A stretch of DNA of 64,000 nt. Source: an uncultured Alphaproteobacteria bacterium (lineage in GTDB: Bacteria; Pseudomonadota; Alphaproteobacteria; Micropepsales; Micropepsaceae). The position numbers and the translations under genes were made by a program. The stretch is taken from assembly GCA_903857685.1 (NCBI GenBank), contig CAIOFO010000070.1, positions 1-64,000 of the forward strand, read 5' to 3'. The notes beneath the pieces are model-generated. The model was not told where the DNA came from, did no database searches, and worked only from the letters and a program-made list of their open reading frames with translations. The number at the start of each line of letters is the position of its first letter. Position 1 is the stretch's first letter. Shown piece after piece: positions 40,309-51,062 of this stretch.

Positions 40309-41407
40309 ACGCGACGCAACCGAATTTCTCCGCCGTTCCGGCTGGGGCGATGCCGATGTCACGCCCCTGCCCGGCGATGCTTCGACCCGGCGCTATGCGC
40401 GGCTGAAACTGGGCGGCCGCGGCGCGCTGCTGATGGACCAGCCGCCCGGCACGGAAATGCCGGTGGCGACCGAACATGCCGGCGCGGCCGAGCGCCAGGC
40501 GCTGGGTTACAATGCCGTGGCGCGGCTGGCGGGCGCCGACACAAGCCGCTTCCAGGCGGTGGCCGAGCATTTGCAGGCGCGCGGGTTGGCGGCGCCGCAG
40601 ATTCACGCCGCCGATCATGCCGGCGGCTTTGTCATTCTCGAGGATTTCGGCGACCGGCTGTTCGCCGATGTGCTGGCGGACGGCAGCGCCGAAGAGGAAC
40701 TCTACAAGGCGGCGGTGGAGGTGCTGGCGAAACTGCATGCGCATGCCGCGCCGGCGCGCCTGGCGGCGGACATGCCGCTTTATGAGTATGACGAGGCGGC
40801 GCTGCTGGCGGAAACCGACCTGCTTACCGAATGGTTTGTGCCGCTGGCCCTGGGCCGCCCGGCGACGGCGGCGGAATGCGCCGAACATCGCGCCTTGTGG
40901 CGGGTGGCGCTGGACAGCATCGCGGGAGGTGACCGGGTGCTGGTGCACCGCGACTATCACGCCCAGAACCTGATCTGGATGCCGGAACGGCCGGGCCTTG
41001 GCCGGGTGGGACTGATAGATTTCCAGGACGCAGTGGCGGGAAGCCGCGCCTATGACCTGGTGTCCCTGATTGAAGATGCCCGCCGCGATGTTTCGTCGGC
41101 GCTGGCCGAACGCACCATAGCGCACTATCTGGAGGCGATGCGGGCGCAAGGCACGCCGCTGGACGAAGTCCGGTTCCGCGCCGAGATGGCGGTGATGGCG
41201 GCCCAGCGCAATGCCAAGATCGTCGGCATTTTCGCGCGATTGTACAAGCGTGACGGCAAGCCGCGCTATCTGGCGCTGCTGCCGCGGGTGTGGGGCCATC
41301 TGGAGCGCGATCTGGCCCATCCGGCGCTGGCGCAGTTGCGCGACTGGTATGACCGGACCATTCCCAGCCAGCTTCGCCTGCCGCTGGCGGAAAAGGAAAT
41401 ATTTTGA
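40301..41407 (+). CDS. amgK: anomeric MurNAc/GlcNAc kinase AmgK (aminoglycoside phosphotransferase fold)
   Basis: A 368-residue kinase-fold enzyme. The catalytic Brenner motif is VHRDYHAQN and the Mg-binding motif is LIDFQDAVAG. Location directly before a MurU-like nucleotidyltransferase identifies it as AmgK, which phosphorylates MurNAc and GlcNAc at C1 in the peptidoglycan recycling route that bypasses de novo UDP-MurNAc synthesis (and so fosfomycin's target). Annotation pipelines often call it only phosphotransferase. Confidence 0.85.
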   Translation: MPERDATEFLRRSGWGDADVTPLPGDASTRRYARLKLGGRGALLMDQPPGTEMPVATEHAGAAERQALGYNAVARLAGADTSRFQAVAEHLQARGLAAPQIHAADHAGGFVILEDFGDRLFADVLADGSAEEELYKAAVEVLAKLHAHAAPARLAADMPLYEYDEAALLAETDLLTEWFVPLALGRPATAAECAEHRALWRVALDSIAGGDRVLVHRDYHAQNLIWMPERPGLGRVGLIDFQDAVAGSRAYDLVSLIEDARRDVSSALAERTIAHYLEAMRAQGTPLDEVRFRAEMAVMAAQRNAKIVGIFARLYKRDGKPRYLALLPRVWGHLERDLAHPALAQLRDWYDRTIPSQLRLPLAEKEIF

Positions 41408-42141
41408 GCCAGGCCTCTCCTTCAAGCAAAGTAAGCCGCGCGATGATCATGGCGGCGGGTTTCGGCACCCGCATGCGGCCCTTGACCGATGACCGGCCCA
41501 AGCCGCTGGTGACGGTGCGCGGCCGCACCCTGCTCGACCATGCGCTGGACCGGCTGGTGGCGGCGGGCGTCACCATGGCGGTGATCAACCTGCATTACCG
41601 CGCCCAGATGGTGAAGGACCATCTGGCGGGGCGCCGCGACATTGAAATCCATTATTCGATGGAGGACGAGATATTGGGCACCGGCGGCGGCGTCGCCCGG
41701 GCCCTGCCGTTATTCCAGGGCAAGTCCTTCTTCATTCTCAATTCGGATTCCGTCTGGGTGGAAGGCGCCGGCGCGGCGCTCACCGCCATGCAGAGCCTGT
41801 GGGATCCGGAGCGGATGGACGGGTTGTTGCTGCTGGCGGCGATGACCACGGCGATGGGCTATGAAGGGCGCGGCGATTTCCTGCTCGATGTCCATGGCCA
41901 TATCGCCCGCGTGCCGGAGCGGACCTCGTCACCCTATGCCTATCCCGGCGTGCAGATCGTGCATCCGCGCCTGTTTGCCGGAGCACCCGAGGGCGCCTTC
42001 TCCACCAACACCATGTGGGACCGCGCCATTGTCAGGGGCCGCCTCTATGGCACAAGGCTTGACGGGGTCTGGATTCATGTCGGCACGCCGGAGGCGCGGG
42101 ACGAAGCCGAGGCCTATCTCGCCCGGCTGACGCCCGCGTGA
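41404..42141 (+). CDS. murU: MurNAc-1-phosphate uridylyltransferase MurU
   Basis: A 245-residue nucleotidyltransferase. The signature GFGTRMRPLTDDRPKPLV and the metal-binding NSDSVW segment are present. With AmgK it makes UDP-MurNAc from recycled MurNAc. The TTG start overlaps the amgK stop (TTGA), and AAGGA lies at a suitable distance upstream; an ATG at 41443 is the alternative. The GTG start of addB overlaps its stop. Confidence 0.88.
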   Translation: MSQASPSSKVSRAMIMAAGFGTRMRPLTDDRPKPLVTVRGRTLLDHALDRLVAAGVTMAVINLHYRAQMVKDHLAGRRDIEIHYSMEDEILGTGGGVARALPLFQGKSFFILNSDSVWVEGAGAALTAMQSLWDPERMDGLLLLAAMTTAMGYEGRGDFLLDVHGHIARVPERTSSPYAYPGVQIVHPRLFAGAPEGAFSTNTMWDRAIVRGRLYGTRLDGVWIHVGTPEARDEAEAYLARLTPA

Positions 42142-45104
42142 CGTCACCACATCTCTTCACCATTGCAGCGGGGGCGAATTTCGCCGAGAGCCTGGCCGAT
42201 GGCCTGATTGCACGGGTCGGCGGCGGCCCCCTGGCGCTGTCACGCTGCATTATCTATCTGCCCACGCAGCGCGCGGCGCGCGGCTTCGGCGAAGCCTTCG
42301 CCAGACGGCTGGGCGGATCGGCGCTGCTGCCGCAATTCCGCGCCCTGGGCGACAGCGAGGAAGACGAGCTGCTGTTCGACATCGCCAGTGAAGATGTTGA
42401 CCTACCCCCCGCCATCACGCCCATCCGCCGCCAGCTTCTGCTGGCCGCTTTGGTCCGGCGCTGGGATGCCAAGGCGCGCGGCGGCGAACTCAATTTCGCC
42501 CAGGCCAGCCACCTGGCCGACAGCCTGGCAACGCTTATGGACGAGATTGAACGCCAGGGCGCCGATCTCGCCAAGCTGCCGGAATTGGCGCCGCCCGCCC
42601 TTGCGGCGCATTGGCAGGATGTGACGGGATTTCTCGAACTGATCAGCGGCGAATGGCCAAATATCCTTCGCGACGATGGCCGGATGAATCCCGCATCGCG
42701 GCGCAATGCGGTGCTGGCGCTTCTCACGGATCGGTTGACGCGCACCGCTTGCGAAGCCGGCGGCATGGTGATCGCGGCGGGTTCGACCGGCTCGATCCCC
42801 GCCACGGCGCGGCTGCTGGCCGCCATCGCTTCCCTGCCGAACGGCGCGGTGGTGCTGCCGGGACTGGACCGCGTGCTGGACGAGAAAAGCTGGCGCGCGC
42901 TGGACCCCGGCCATCCCCAGTTCGGCATGCGGCAATTGCTGGAACAGATCGGCGGCGCACGCGAGGCGGTGGCCTACTGGGACGGCGGCGCGATCAATCC
43001 GCCGCGCGAGGCCCTGCTGCGGGAGACGCTGCGTCCCGCCCCCACCACCGATGCCTGGCGCGCCATAGCCGAACGGGGCGCCGGTGAGATCGCCGATGGA
43101 TTGGAAGGGCTTTCGCTGGTCGAAGCCAATGATCAGGCGGAAGAAGCGCTGGTGATCGCCCTGGCGCTGCGCCACACATTGGAAACGCAAGGCCGCAGCG
43201 CCGCGCTGGTGACGCCGGACCGCACCCTGGCGCGCCGCGTCGCCGCCGAGCTGACACGCTGGGATGTGGCGATCGACGATTCCGCCGGCCAGCCCCTGGC
43301 ACATGCCAGCGCGGGCGTCTTCCTGTCGCTGGTGGCGGAGGCCGCCGATGCGGGATTCGCGCCGGTGCCGCTGCTGGCCATGCTCAAGCATCCCTTCGCC
43401 ACTTTGGGCGATGACCCGGCGCCGTTCCGGGCGCAGGCGCGGCTGCTCGACAAATATGTCCTGCGCGGGCCGCGTCCCGATCCGGGGCTGGGCGGAATTC
43501 AAAAAGCCATCGCCGCGGCGCGGGCGGAGAAGCGCAATCCCACAGAGGCGCTGGCCGGGCTGGCAGCATGGTGGGACGGCATCGCGTTGCTGCTGGCGCC
43601 GCTGGAGCAGGCCTTCGCACGCAAGACATTGCCGCTGGGAGAGCTTGTGAAAATTCACCTGGCGGCGGCGGAAACTCTTTCCTGCAGCGATGCCAAAGCC
43701 TGTCCGCTGTGGCGCGGCCCCGACGGCGCGGCGGCGGCGGAATTGTTCAATGCGCTGCTGGAAGCGGCAGGCGGCTTGCCGGAAATCGAACCGGCTTCCT
43801 ATCCCGCCCTGCTGCACACGCTGGCGATGGGCATCCCAGTGCGCCCCGCCTTCGGACGCAGCCGCGCCATCGCCATACTGGGTCCGCTGGAAGCAAGGTT
43901 GCAGCGTTTCGATCTCACCATTCTAGGCGGCCTCAATGAAGGCAGCTGGCCGGCGGCGACGGCCGCCGATCCCTGGTTCTCGCGGCCCATGCGCGCGGCG
44001 TTGGGACTGGAACAGCCGGAGCGCCGCATCGGCCTGGCGGCGCATGACTTTGCCAGCTTGAGCGCCGGACCGCAGGTTCTGCTCACCCGCGCCTTGAAGG
44101 CGGACGGCACGCCCACCATTGCCTCGCGCTGGCTGCAAAGGCTGATGCAACTGACGCGGGGCCTGGGGCTTGAGAAAAAGCTGATCCCGCCGGTGGATTA
44201 TCTCGGCCTGGCGCGAACGCTTTCGACAGTGGCGCCGGGTCCGCGCCTGCCTCGCCCAGCGCCCCGGCCGCCGGTGGAAGCGCGGCCGCGCCGATTGTCG
44301 GTGACGGAAATCGAGACCTGGCTGCGCGATCCCTATGCCATCTATGCCAAACATGTCCTGAAACTGCGGCCGCTGGATGCGCTGGACGAAGAGGTCGGGC
44401 CGCTGGAACGCGGCAATGTCTTTCATCGCGCGCTCGAGCTTTTCGTCGGCCGCCATCCCGGCCCCCTGCCCGCCGACGCGCTGGAGAAATTGACGGCGAT
44501 TGCGGAGGAGGTTTTTGCGCAGGCTCAGATTCCGGCGGCGCAGCGCGCCATCTGGCGGCCGCGCTTCCTCAGCGCGGCGGGGTGGTTCGTGGCCAATGAG
44601 CGGGAGCGGCGCGCCGGCATCACCGCCTCTTACCTGGAAGTCACCGGCCGCATGACGTTCGCGGCGCCGGGCGGGCCGTTCCTGCTCACCTGCAAGGCCG
44701 ACCGCATCGACCTGCTGGCGGGCGGTGGCGCGGCAATCCTGGATTACAAGACCGGCAACCTGCCGGACAAGAAATGGATGGTGAGTTTCCTCACGCCGCA
44801 ATTGCCGCTGGAAGGAGCAATCCTGGTCGCGGGTGGATTTGAGGGCCTGACGTCCACCGAACCAGAGGAACTGATTTATCTGCGCCTCTCTGGCGGCGTC
44901 AAAGGTGGCGAAATGAAAAAATATGAAGGCGCCATGGCGGCAGACGCCAAGGACCGGCTGACCCAGCGCATTGCCTGGTTCGACGAAGCGCAAACACCTT
45001 ACTATTCCCGCGTTGCCCCGCAGAGCGCCAAGAGCGTGGGCGATTACGACCATCTGGCGCGGGTGCGGGAATGGTCGCCCTCCGGCTGGACGGAGGAGAC
45101 ATGA
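42138..45104 (+). CDS. addB: double-strand break repair protein AddB (alphaproteobacterial type)
   Basis: A 988-residue subunit of the AddAB helicase-nuclease, which resects broken DNA ends for RecA. The N-terminal region is helicase-like but degenerate (IIYLPTQRAARGF and LVTPDRTLARRVAAEL). The C-terminal RecB-type nuclease has the catalytic AILDYKTG. The C-terminal cysteine cluster that holds the Fe-S centre in Bacillus AddB is not seen, as expected for the alphaproteobacterial form. GTG start, coupled to murU. Confidence 0.93.
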   Translation: MTSPHLFTIAAGANFAESLADGLIARVGGGPLALSRCIIYLPTQRAARGFGEAFARRLGGSALLPQFRALGDSEEDELLFDIASEDVDLPPAITPIRRQLLLAALVRRWDAKARGGELNFAQASHLADSLATLMDEIERQGADLAKLPELAPPALAAHWQDVTGFLELISGEWPNILRDDGRMNPASRRNAVLALLTDRLTRTACEAGGMVIAAGSTGSIPATARLLAAIASLPNGAVVLPGLDRVLDEKSWRALDPGHPQFGMRQLLEQIGGAREAVAYWDGGAINPPREALLRETLRPAPTTDAWRAIAERGAGEIADGLEGLSLVEANDQAEEALVIALALRHTLETQGRSAALVTPDRTLARRVAAELTRWDVAIDDSAGQPLAHASAGVFLSLVAEAADAGFAPVPLLAMLKHPFATLGDDPAPFRAQARLLDKYVLRGPRPDPGLGGIQKAIAAARAEKRNPTEALAGLAAWWDGIALLLAPLEQAFARKTLPLGELVKIHLAAAETLSCSDAKACPLWRGPDGAAAAELFNALLEAAGGLPEIEPASYPALLHTLAMGIPVRPAFGRSRAIAILGPLEARLQRFDLTILGGLNEGSWPAATAADPWFSRPMRAALGLEQPERRIGLAAHDFASLSAGPQVLLTRALKADGTPTIASRWLQRLMQLTRGLGLEKKLIPPVDYLGLARTLSTVAPGPRLPRPAPRPPVEARPRRLSVTEIETWLRDPYAIYAKHVLKLRPLDALDEEVGPLERGNVFHRALELFVGRHPGPLPADALEKLTAIAEEVFAQAQIPAAQRAIWRPRFLSAAGWFVANERERRAGITASYLEVTGRMTFAAPGGPFLLTCKADRIDLLAGGGAAILDYKTGNLPDKKWMVSFLTPQLPLEGAILVAGGFEGLTSTEPEELIYLRLSGGVKGGEMKKYEGAMAADAKDRLTQRIAWFDEAQTPYYSRVAPQSAKSVGDYDHLARVREWSPSGWTEET

Positions 45105-48100
45105 GCGATCCGTCCATTCGCGCTTCAGATCCCCATATCTCGGCCTGGGTGGCGGCCAATGCCGGTTCCGGCAAGACCTATACGCTGGCCAATCGCGTCA
45201 CCCGGCTGCTGCTGAGCGGCGCAAAGCCGGAGCGGATCCTGTGCCTCACCTTCACCAAAGCGGCCGCCGCCGAAATGCAGGGGCGCCTGTTCGCCCAGCT
45301 GGGCCGCTGGTCCATGCTGCCGGACGCGGAATTGCGCGAAGCCATCACAGGCATCGGCGCCGAGACGCAGGACCTGGCCAAGGCGCGGCGGCTGTTCGCC
45401 CAGGCGCTGGAAACACCAGGCGGCCTGAAGGTTCTCACCATTCATGCCTTCTGCCAGATTGTGCTGTCGCGCTTTCCCATCGAGGCCGGCGTGCCGCCCG
45501 GCTTTGCCGTGCTGGACGACAATTCGGCGCGCGGCCTGATCGCCGAAGCGCGCCAGGGGGTTCTCGCCAAGGCCGGCAGCGGCGATGCGCCCCTATCGGC
45601 CGCGCTGGATCTTCTGGTGGGCGAAAGCGGCGAGGAAAGCCTGAGCCGCATCCTGGGCGCCGCCCTGGGCAATGACCGGCGCAAGATGGACCGTTTTCTG
45701 GGAGACGATGAAGATTTCGCGCAAAAAGTGTGGCAGGCCCATGGCGCCGTGCGCGGTGAAGACATTGCCGGCAATTTCTGCGCCGCGCTGGATCAGGACA
45801 TCGATATCCTGCGGCAGGCGCGCGATTGGCTGAACGGCGGCACCGACGCCGATGCGGAGAATGGCGCCAAGCTTGCCGAATTTCTGGCGCTGGATTTTGC
45901 GCCCGGAAGTTTTTCCGTGTTGCGCAGCTATCTGCTCAAGAAGGACGGCGAACCCCGGCTCAAGCTGGCGACGGCGAAGCTGGGCAAGGCGCGTCCCGAC
46001 CTTTTGGACTATCTGACAAAGTTGCAGAGCCGCTTCTGCCAGGCGGAGGAACGCCGCCGCGCCGCCCACGCCGCCGCCCTGGCCGAAGCCGCCCTCACCT
46101 TGATCAGCAACGTGCGCCGGGCCTATGCCGCCGCCAAGCAGCGGCGCGGCATGGTGGATTATGACGACCTGATCGTGAAGACGCTGGAATTGCTGACGCA
46201 TCGCCAGGCGGCGCCCTGGGTGCTGTTCAAGCTGGATGAAGGCCTGGATCATATCCTGATTGACGAGGCGCAGGACACCAGCCCGGAACAATGGGCCATC
46301 GTCAAGGCGCTGACCGAGGAATTCTTCGCGCGCGAGGCGCGGGTCACCAAGGCGCCGCGCACCTTGTTCGCGGTGGGCGACGAGAAACAGTCCATCTTCA
46401 GTTTCCAGGGCGCCGATCCCGCCCAATTCGACATCAACCGCCGCCATTTCGAGGAACAGGTGGCGCGGGCCGGGCTGCCTTTCATCGAACAGCCGCTCAC
46501 CACCTCGCGCCGCTCGGCGCCGGAGATACTGCGTTTTGTGGATACGCTGTTCGCGAGCGAGGAAGCCCGCACCAGCCTGACCTCGCGCGGTGATGTCATC
46601 AGCCACCGCGCCCATCGCGAGACGGCGCAGGGCGGAGTGGAATTCTGGGAAGTGCTGCTGCCGCCGGAGGCGCCGGAGCCGGATTATTACCTGCCGGTGG
46701 ATGTGGAGCAGAAATCCAGCCCGATCGTAAAGCTGGCGTCGCGCCTTGCCGACGAAATCCGCGGCTGGACCTCCGGCAACCTGGCTTTGCCCGGCCACGA
46801 CAAGGCTATCCGGCCCGGCGACATCATGATCCTACTGCCGCGGCGCGAGCCTTTCGGCGGCGAAATCATCCGCCAGCTCAAGCTGCGCAACATTGCCGTG
46901 GCGGGCGCCGACCGCATCGTGCTGATCGAACAGATCGCGGTGATGGATCTGGTGGCCTTGGGGCGCTTTGCCTTGCAGCGGGAGGATGACCTCAACCTGG
47001 CGGCGCTGCTGCGCTCGCCGCTTTGCGGCCTCAGCGAAGACGAGCTGTATGCCCTTTGCCGCAACCGGGAGGGCAATGTCTGGCAGGCGCTGGCTGCGGC
47101 GCGCGGCGCGCCCTTCGAGGCGGCGCATATCTTCCTGTCGCAGATGCTGGAGCGGGCCGACTATGCCCCTCCCTTCGAGTTTTTCAGCTATGCCCTGACC
47201 CATCTGGGCAAGCGGCGCGCGCTGATCGCCCGCCTGGGCGCCGAAGCCGGCGACGCGATCGAGGAATTCCTTTCCTTGTCGCTGGGCTATGAACAGGGCC
47301 AGACGCCGTCACTGGAAGGATTCCTGGACTGGATCCTGCGCGGCGGCAACGAGATCAAGCGCGACATGGAGCGCGGCCGCGACGAAGTGCGGGTGATGAC
47401 GGTGCATGGCGCAAAGGGACTGGAAGCCGATATCGTCATTCTGCCCGACACCACCGGCCTGCCGGAAATGCCCTGGAAAAAGGGCCATCTGCTTTATACC
47501 GAAGCCGGTGTGCTGTTTCCGCTGGCCAATGACGAGGCGCCGGCGGTTGTGAAAGCCGCCAAGGCGCAGGTGGAAGCGGAAATCCTGAAGGAGCATCGCC
47601 GCCTGCTCTATGTCGCCCTCACGCGCGCCCGCGACCGGATATATGTCTGTGGTTTCCAGAACAAGATCGCGCCGCGCGACCAGACCTGGTACCGGCTGGC
47701 CGAGGCGGCGGCGCAGGAACTGGGCACGCCCCTGACGCGCGGCGAGACGGCGCTGCACGCCTTCGGCCATGTCGCCCATGACGCAATATCAAAGGATGCG
47801 GGTGCGGCAGGCGCAGAGCCGCCTCCGTCCGGATGGATGACGCGTCCGGCGCCGCGCGAGACCGTGCTGCCGCGCCTGATCCGCCCCTCGGATGCGGCGG
47901 AGGCCAGCGAAGGACCGGTGCTGTCGCCGCTCGAAGGAGCGCGCCGCTTCCGGCGCGGACAGGTGGCCCATACGCTGCTCGCCCGCCTGCCCGAATTGCC
48001 GCCCGCGGCGCGGCGCGCGGCGGCCATCGCTTATGCGCGGCAGAGCGGTTTTGACGATGCCCTGGCGGAAGAAACCCTGGCCGTGATTGGACATGCCGAT

Positions 48101-48469
48101 TTTGCCGCCGCCTTCGGAGCAGACAGCCAGGCCGAAGTCGCGTTCCAGGCGGCGCTGCCGGAATTCGGCGAGCAGGCCCAGGTGACCGTGCGGATCGACC
48201 GGCTGGCGGTGACGGCGGACGAGGTGCTGATCCTGGACTACAAGACCAACCGGCCGCCGCCGGCCCGGGAAGAGGAAGTGGACCCGGTCTATCTCGCCCA
48301 GATGGCGCTCTACCGCGACGGTGCGGCGCGCATTTTTCCGGGGCGGCGAATCGTCTGTGGATTGGTCTGGACCGACGGGCCCAGCCTGCTCAGGCTTTCC
48401 GACACTATTTTGGACCGCCAGATCGCGTCCCTGGCGGCACGCCTTGACCCGGAGAGGGGGCGTTCCTAG
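45101..48469 (+). CDS. addA: double-strand break repair helicase AddA
   Basis: A 1122-residue UvrD/RecB-type helicase with a C-terminal nuclease. Walker A is ANAGSGKTYTL (Lys25); motif Ia LTFTKAAAAEM, Walker B HILIDEAQDTSPEQW, motif III GDEKQSIFSFQGA, motif V MTVHGAKGLEADIV and motif VI LYVALTRARDR are all present. The nuclease catalytic segment ILDYKTNRPPP is near the C-terminus. The ATG at 45101 follows GGAGGAGAC and overlaps the addB stop. Confidence 0.96.
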   Translation: MSDPSIRASDPHISAWVAANAGSGKTYTLANRVTRLLLSGAKPERILCLTFTKAAAAEMQGRLFAQLGRWSMLPDAELREAITGIGAETQDLAKARRLFAQALETPGGLKVLTIHAFCQIVLSRFPIEAGVPPGFAVLDDNSARGLIAEARQGVLAKAGSGDAPLSAALDLLVGESGEESLSRILGAALGNDRRKMDRFLGDDEDFAQKVWQAHGAVRGEDIAGNFCAALDQDIDILRQARDWLNGGTDADAENGAKLAEFLALDFAPGSFSVLRSYLLKKDGEPRLKLATAKLGKARPDLLDYLTKLQSRFCQAEERRRAAHAAALAEAALTLISNVRRAYAAAKQRRGMVDYDDLIVKTLELLTHRQAAPWVLFKLDEGLDHILIDEAQDTSPEQWAIVKALTEEFFAREARVTKAPRTLFAVGDEKQSIFSFQGADPAQFDINRRHFEEQVARAGLPFIEQPLTTSRRSAPEILRFVDTLFASEEARTSLTSRGDVISHRAHRETAQGGVEFWEVLLPPEAPEPDYYLPVDVEQKSSPIVKLASRLADEIRGWTSGNLALPGHDKAIRPGDIMILLPRREPFGGEIIRQLKLRNIAVAGADRIVLIEQIAVMDLVALGRFALQREDDLNLAALLRSPLCGLSEDELYALCRNREGNVWQALAAARGAPFEAAHIFLSQMLERADYAPPFEFFSYALTHLGKRRALIARLGAEAGDAIEEFLSLSLGYEQGQTPSLEGFLDWILRGGNEIKRDMERGRDEVRVMTVHGAKGLEADIVILPDTTGLPEMPWKKGHLLYTEAGVLFPLANDEAPAVVKAAKAQVEAEILKEHRRLLYVALTRARDRIYVCGFQNKIAPRDQTWYRLAEAAAQELGTPLTRGETALHAFGHVAHDAISKDAGAAGAEPPPSGWMTRPAPRETVLPRLIRPSDAAEASEGPVLSPLEGARRFRRGQVAHTLLARLPELPPAARRAAAIAYARQSGFDDALAEETLAVIGHADFAAAFGADSQAEVAFQAALPEFGEQAQVTVRIDRLAVTADEVLILDYKTNRPPPAREEEVDPVYLAQMALYRDGAARIFPGRRIVCGLVWTDGPSLLRLSDTILDRQIASLAARLDPERGRS

Positions 48470-48501
48470 ATATAGTGACAGTCTTATTCAGGGAATCCGC
48501 C

Positions 48502-48819
48502 ATGCCCATCAAAGTATCCGATGCCTCGTTCCAGGCCGATGTCCTGGATTCCAAAAAGCCGGTTTTGGTGGATTTCTGGGCGGAATGGTGCGGCCCCTGC
48601 CGCATGATCGCGCCCGCGCTGGACGAGCTTTCCACCGAGATGGGCGACAAGGTCACCATCGCCAAGATCAATATTGACGAGAACCCGCATGTGCCGACCA
48701 AGTATGGCGTGCGCGGCATTCCCACAATGATGATCTTCAGCCAGGGCCAGGTGGCCGCGACCAAGGTCGGGGCGCTGCCCAAATCGAAGATCAAGGAATG
48801 GATTGAAAGCGCGATCTAG
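48502..48819 (+). CDS. trxA: thioredoxin
   Basis: A 105-residue thioredoxin with the redox-active WCGPC motif, the cis-Pro loop RGIPTMMIF and the DFWAEWCGP strand. It is a general cytosolic disulfide reductant. It follows addA by 32 bases, an arrangement shared with many alphaproteobacteria, and ends six bases from the convergent folC gene. The in-frame extension upstream of the ATG is not supported; AGGGA lies before 48502. Confidence 0.96.
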   Translation: MPIKVSDASFQADVLDSKKPVLVDFWAEWCGPCRMIAPALDELSTEMGDKVTIAKINIDENPHVPTKYGVRGIPTMMIFSQGQVAATKVGALPKSKIKEWIESAI

Positions 48820-48825
48820 GCGCGT

Positions 48826-50142
48826 TCACCCGTTCTCCGCCAAAACTTTTCCAGCCAGATAGAGCGAACCGCAAATCAAAATGCGCGGCGGGGTTTCGCG
48901 GCCATGCGCCCGTGCCCAGGCGTTCAATTGCAGCATGGCGTCTTCCAGATCCTCCGCCGGCGCCGCGTCCAGCCCCGCCGCGCGCGCCGCGTCATATAAT
49001 GCGCCCGCTCCCATGCTGGCCGCCTCGCCGGGAATCGCCACCGTCACAACATGCCGGGCAAGGCCGCGAAAGGCGCTGAGAAAACCCGTGGCGTCCTTGT
49101 TCTTGAGCATGCCGCAGATCAGATAGAGCGGCCGGTCAATCTTTTCCTCCAGGTCGGCGATGGCGCGCGACACCGCCGCGGCACCATGCGGATTGTGGCC
49201 GCCATCCAGCCAGATCTCGGCGTCGTCGGGCGCATCCACCACCAGCGGACCATGGCTGAGGCGCTGCAACCGCGCCGGCCATTCCACCGTGCGCAGGCCT
49301 TTTTCGACGGCGGCATCCTCGCCCCAGGCCTTGCCCGCGTGACGCAGGGCCGCGATGGCGACACCGGCATTTTCCACCTGATGGCGGCCGATCAACTTCG
49401 GCAGCGGCAAATCGAGAAGCCCCACCTCGTCTTCATAGACCATGCGGCCATGTTCCTGGTGGGCATGGAAATCCTGGCCGAACACGAACACGGGGACGGA
49501 GAGCCGGTCGGCCTGGCGCAGGATCACTTCGCGCGGGATTTCATCCTGCGGCCCAACCACCAGCGGCACACCCGGCTTGATGATGCCGGCCTTTTCGGCG
49601 GCGATGGCGGCGATGTCGCTGCCGAGAAATTCCTGATGATCCAGCCCGACCGGCTGAATGATGGTCATGGCCGGTTTGGGCACCACATTGGTGGCGTCGA
49701 ATTTGCCGCCCAGCCCCACTTCCAGCACCAGCGCGTCGGCAGGATGGCGCGAGAAAGCCAGGAACATGGCTGCGCCGGTTATTTCGAAAAAGGTAATCGG
49801 CCGGCCATCATTGACCCGTTCGACCTCTTCCAGCGTGGCGCAGAGTTCGCCTTCGGATATCAGTTCGCCGTCGATACGGATGCGCTCATGAAAGCGCACC
49901 AGATGGGGAGATGTGTGGGTGTGGACCTTCAACCCCTGGGCTTCCAGCATGGCGCGGCTGAAGGCGCAGGCCGAACCCTTGCCATTGGTGCCTGCGACAT
50001 GGATCACCGGCGGCAGCTTCAGTTGCGGATCGCCCAGATCGTGCAGCAGCCGCAGGATGCGGTCCAGCACCAGGTCTATCTTCTTGGGATGAAGCAGCAG
50101 CATCCGGTCCAGTATGGCCGTGCTGCGGGGCTGCTGGCTCAT
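48826..50142 (-). CDS. folC: bifunctional folylpolyglutamate synthase/dihydrofolate synthase
   Basis: A 438-residue ligase of the Mur family that adds glutamate to dihydropteroate and folates. The ATP-binding loop is [14 protein letters not shown], the second conserved block is [15 protein letters not shown], and [13 protein letters not shown] and DGGHNPHG follow. Last gene of the ihfB-pyrF-trpFBA-accD-folC run, its ATG overlapping the accD stop by four bases. Confidence 0.95.
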   Translation of the reverse strand: MSQQPRSTAILDRMLLLHPKKIDLVLDRILRLLHDLGDPQLKLPPVIHVAGTNGKGSACAFSRAMLEAQGLKVHTHTSPHLVRFHERIRIDGELISEGELCATLEEVERVNDGRPITFFEITGAAMFLAFSRHPADALVLEVGLGGKFDATNVVPKPAMTIIQPVGLDHQEFLGSDIAAIAAEKAGIIKPGVPLVVGPQDEIPREVILRQADRLSVPVFVFGQDFHAHQEHGRMVYEDEVGLLDLPLPKLIGRHQVENAGVAIAALRHAGKAWGEDAAVEKGLRTVEWPARLQRLSHGPLVVDAPDDAEIWLDGGHNPHGAAAVSRAIADLEEKIDRPLYLICGMLKNKDATGFLSAFRGLARHVVTVAIPGEAASMGAGALYDAARAAGLDAAPAEDLEDAMLQLNAWARAHGRETPPRILICGSLYLAGKVLAENG

Positions 50143-51062
50143 TCCGCGGCTACGGCTTTACCGTTGCCATTGCTATTGTGCGGCGGTGACGGGGCTTTGC
50201 GGGAACGCGGCTTCTTCATCAGCATGTGGGCCAGCCGCGACAGGGTGGCGCGCATCTCGGCCCGGTGCACCACCATGTCCAGCATGCCGTGGGCGAGCAG
50301 ATATTCGGCGCGCTGGAAGCCTTCGGGCAATTTCTCGCGGATGGTCTGGGCGATGACGCGGGCGCCGGCAAAGCCGATCTGCGCCCCCGGCTCGGCAATC
50401 TGGACGTCACCCAGCATGGCGTAAGAGGCGCTGACGCCGCCGAAGGTGGGGTCGGTCAAGACCACGAGATAGGGCAATCCGGCTTCGCGCAGCATTTGCA
50501 CCGCGATGGTGGTGCGCGGCATCTGCATCAGCGAAAGCATGCTTTCCTGCATGCGGGCGCCGCCGGAAGATACGAAGAGGATGAAGGGGCGCTTTTCGGA
50601 CACCGCCGCCTCGGCGGCGCGGACGAAGCCCTCGCCCACCGCCATGCCCAGCGAGCCGGCGAGAAAATCGAAAGGCTGCACCGCCACGATCACAGGCAGG
50701 CCGTCCAGTGTGCCGCGCGCCACGGTGAAAGCCTCGGGCCGCGAGGTCTTGGCCTTGGCGGCCTTCATCTCATCGGCGTATTTTTTCTCGGCCCGGAATT
50801 GCAAGGGATCAAGTTTGACGCTGACCGGCGGCAATTCCGAAAAGGAATGGGGATCGAAAATGTAGGCGAAACGCTCCGCCGGCCCGATGCGCATGTGATA
50901 ACCGCATTTCGGGCAGACCTGTAGATTGGCGGTGAGATCGCGATGGAAGATCATCTCGCCGCAGGCGGGGCATTTCTTCCAGAGATTTTCCGGGGTGTCG
51001 CCGCCGCTCTTGCCCATCAGCTTCTTGATGCGTGGGCGGACGATGTTGCTGATCCAGTTCAT
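50139..51062 (-). CDS. accD: acetyl-CoA carboxylase carboxyltransferase subunit beta
   Basis: A 307-residue subunit that with AccA transfers carboxyl from biotin to acetyl-CoA, the committed step of fatty-acid synthesis. The N-terminal zinc ribbon uses Cys31, Cys34, Cys50 and Cys53. The crotonase-like core includes [18 protein letters not shown] and [11 protein letters not shown]. It is coupled by four-base overlaps to trpA and folC, the usual alphaproteobacterial context. Confidence 0.96.
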   Translation of the reverse strand: MNWISNIVRPRIKKLMGKSGGDTPENLWKKCPACGEMIFHRDLTANLQVCPKCGYHMRIGPAERFAYIFDPHSFSELPPVSVKLDPLQFRAEKKYADEMKAAKAKTSRPEAFTVARGTLDGLPVIVAVQPFDFLAGSLGMAVGEGFVRAAEAAVSEKRPFILFVSSGGARMQESMLSLMQMPRTTIAVQMLREAGLPYLVVLTDPTFGGVSASYAMLGDVQIAEPGAQIGFAGARVIAQTIREKLPEGFQRAEYLLAHGMLDMVVHRAEMRATLSRLAHMLMKKPRSRKAPSPPHNSNGNGKAVAAE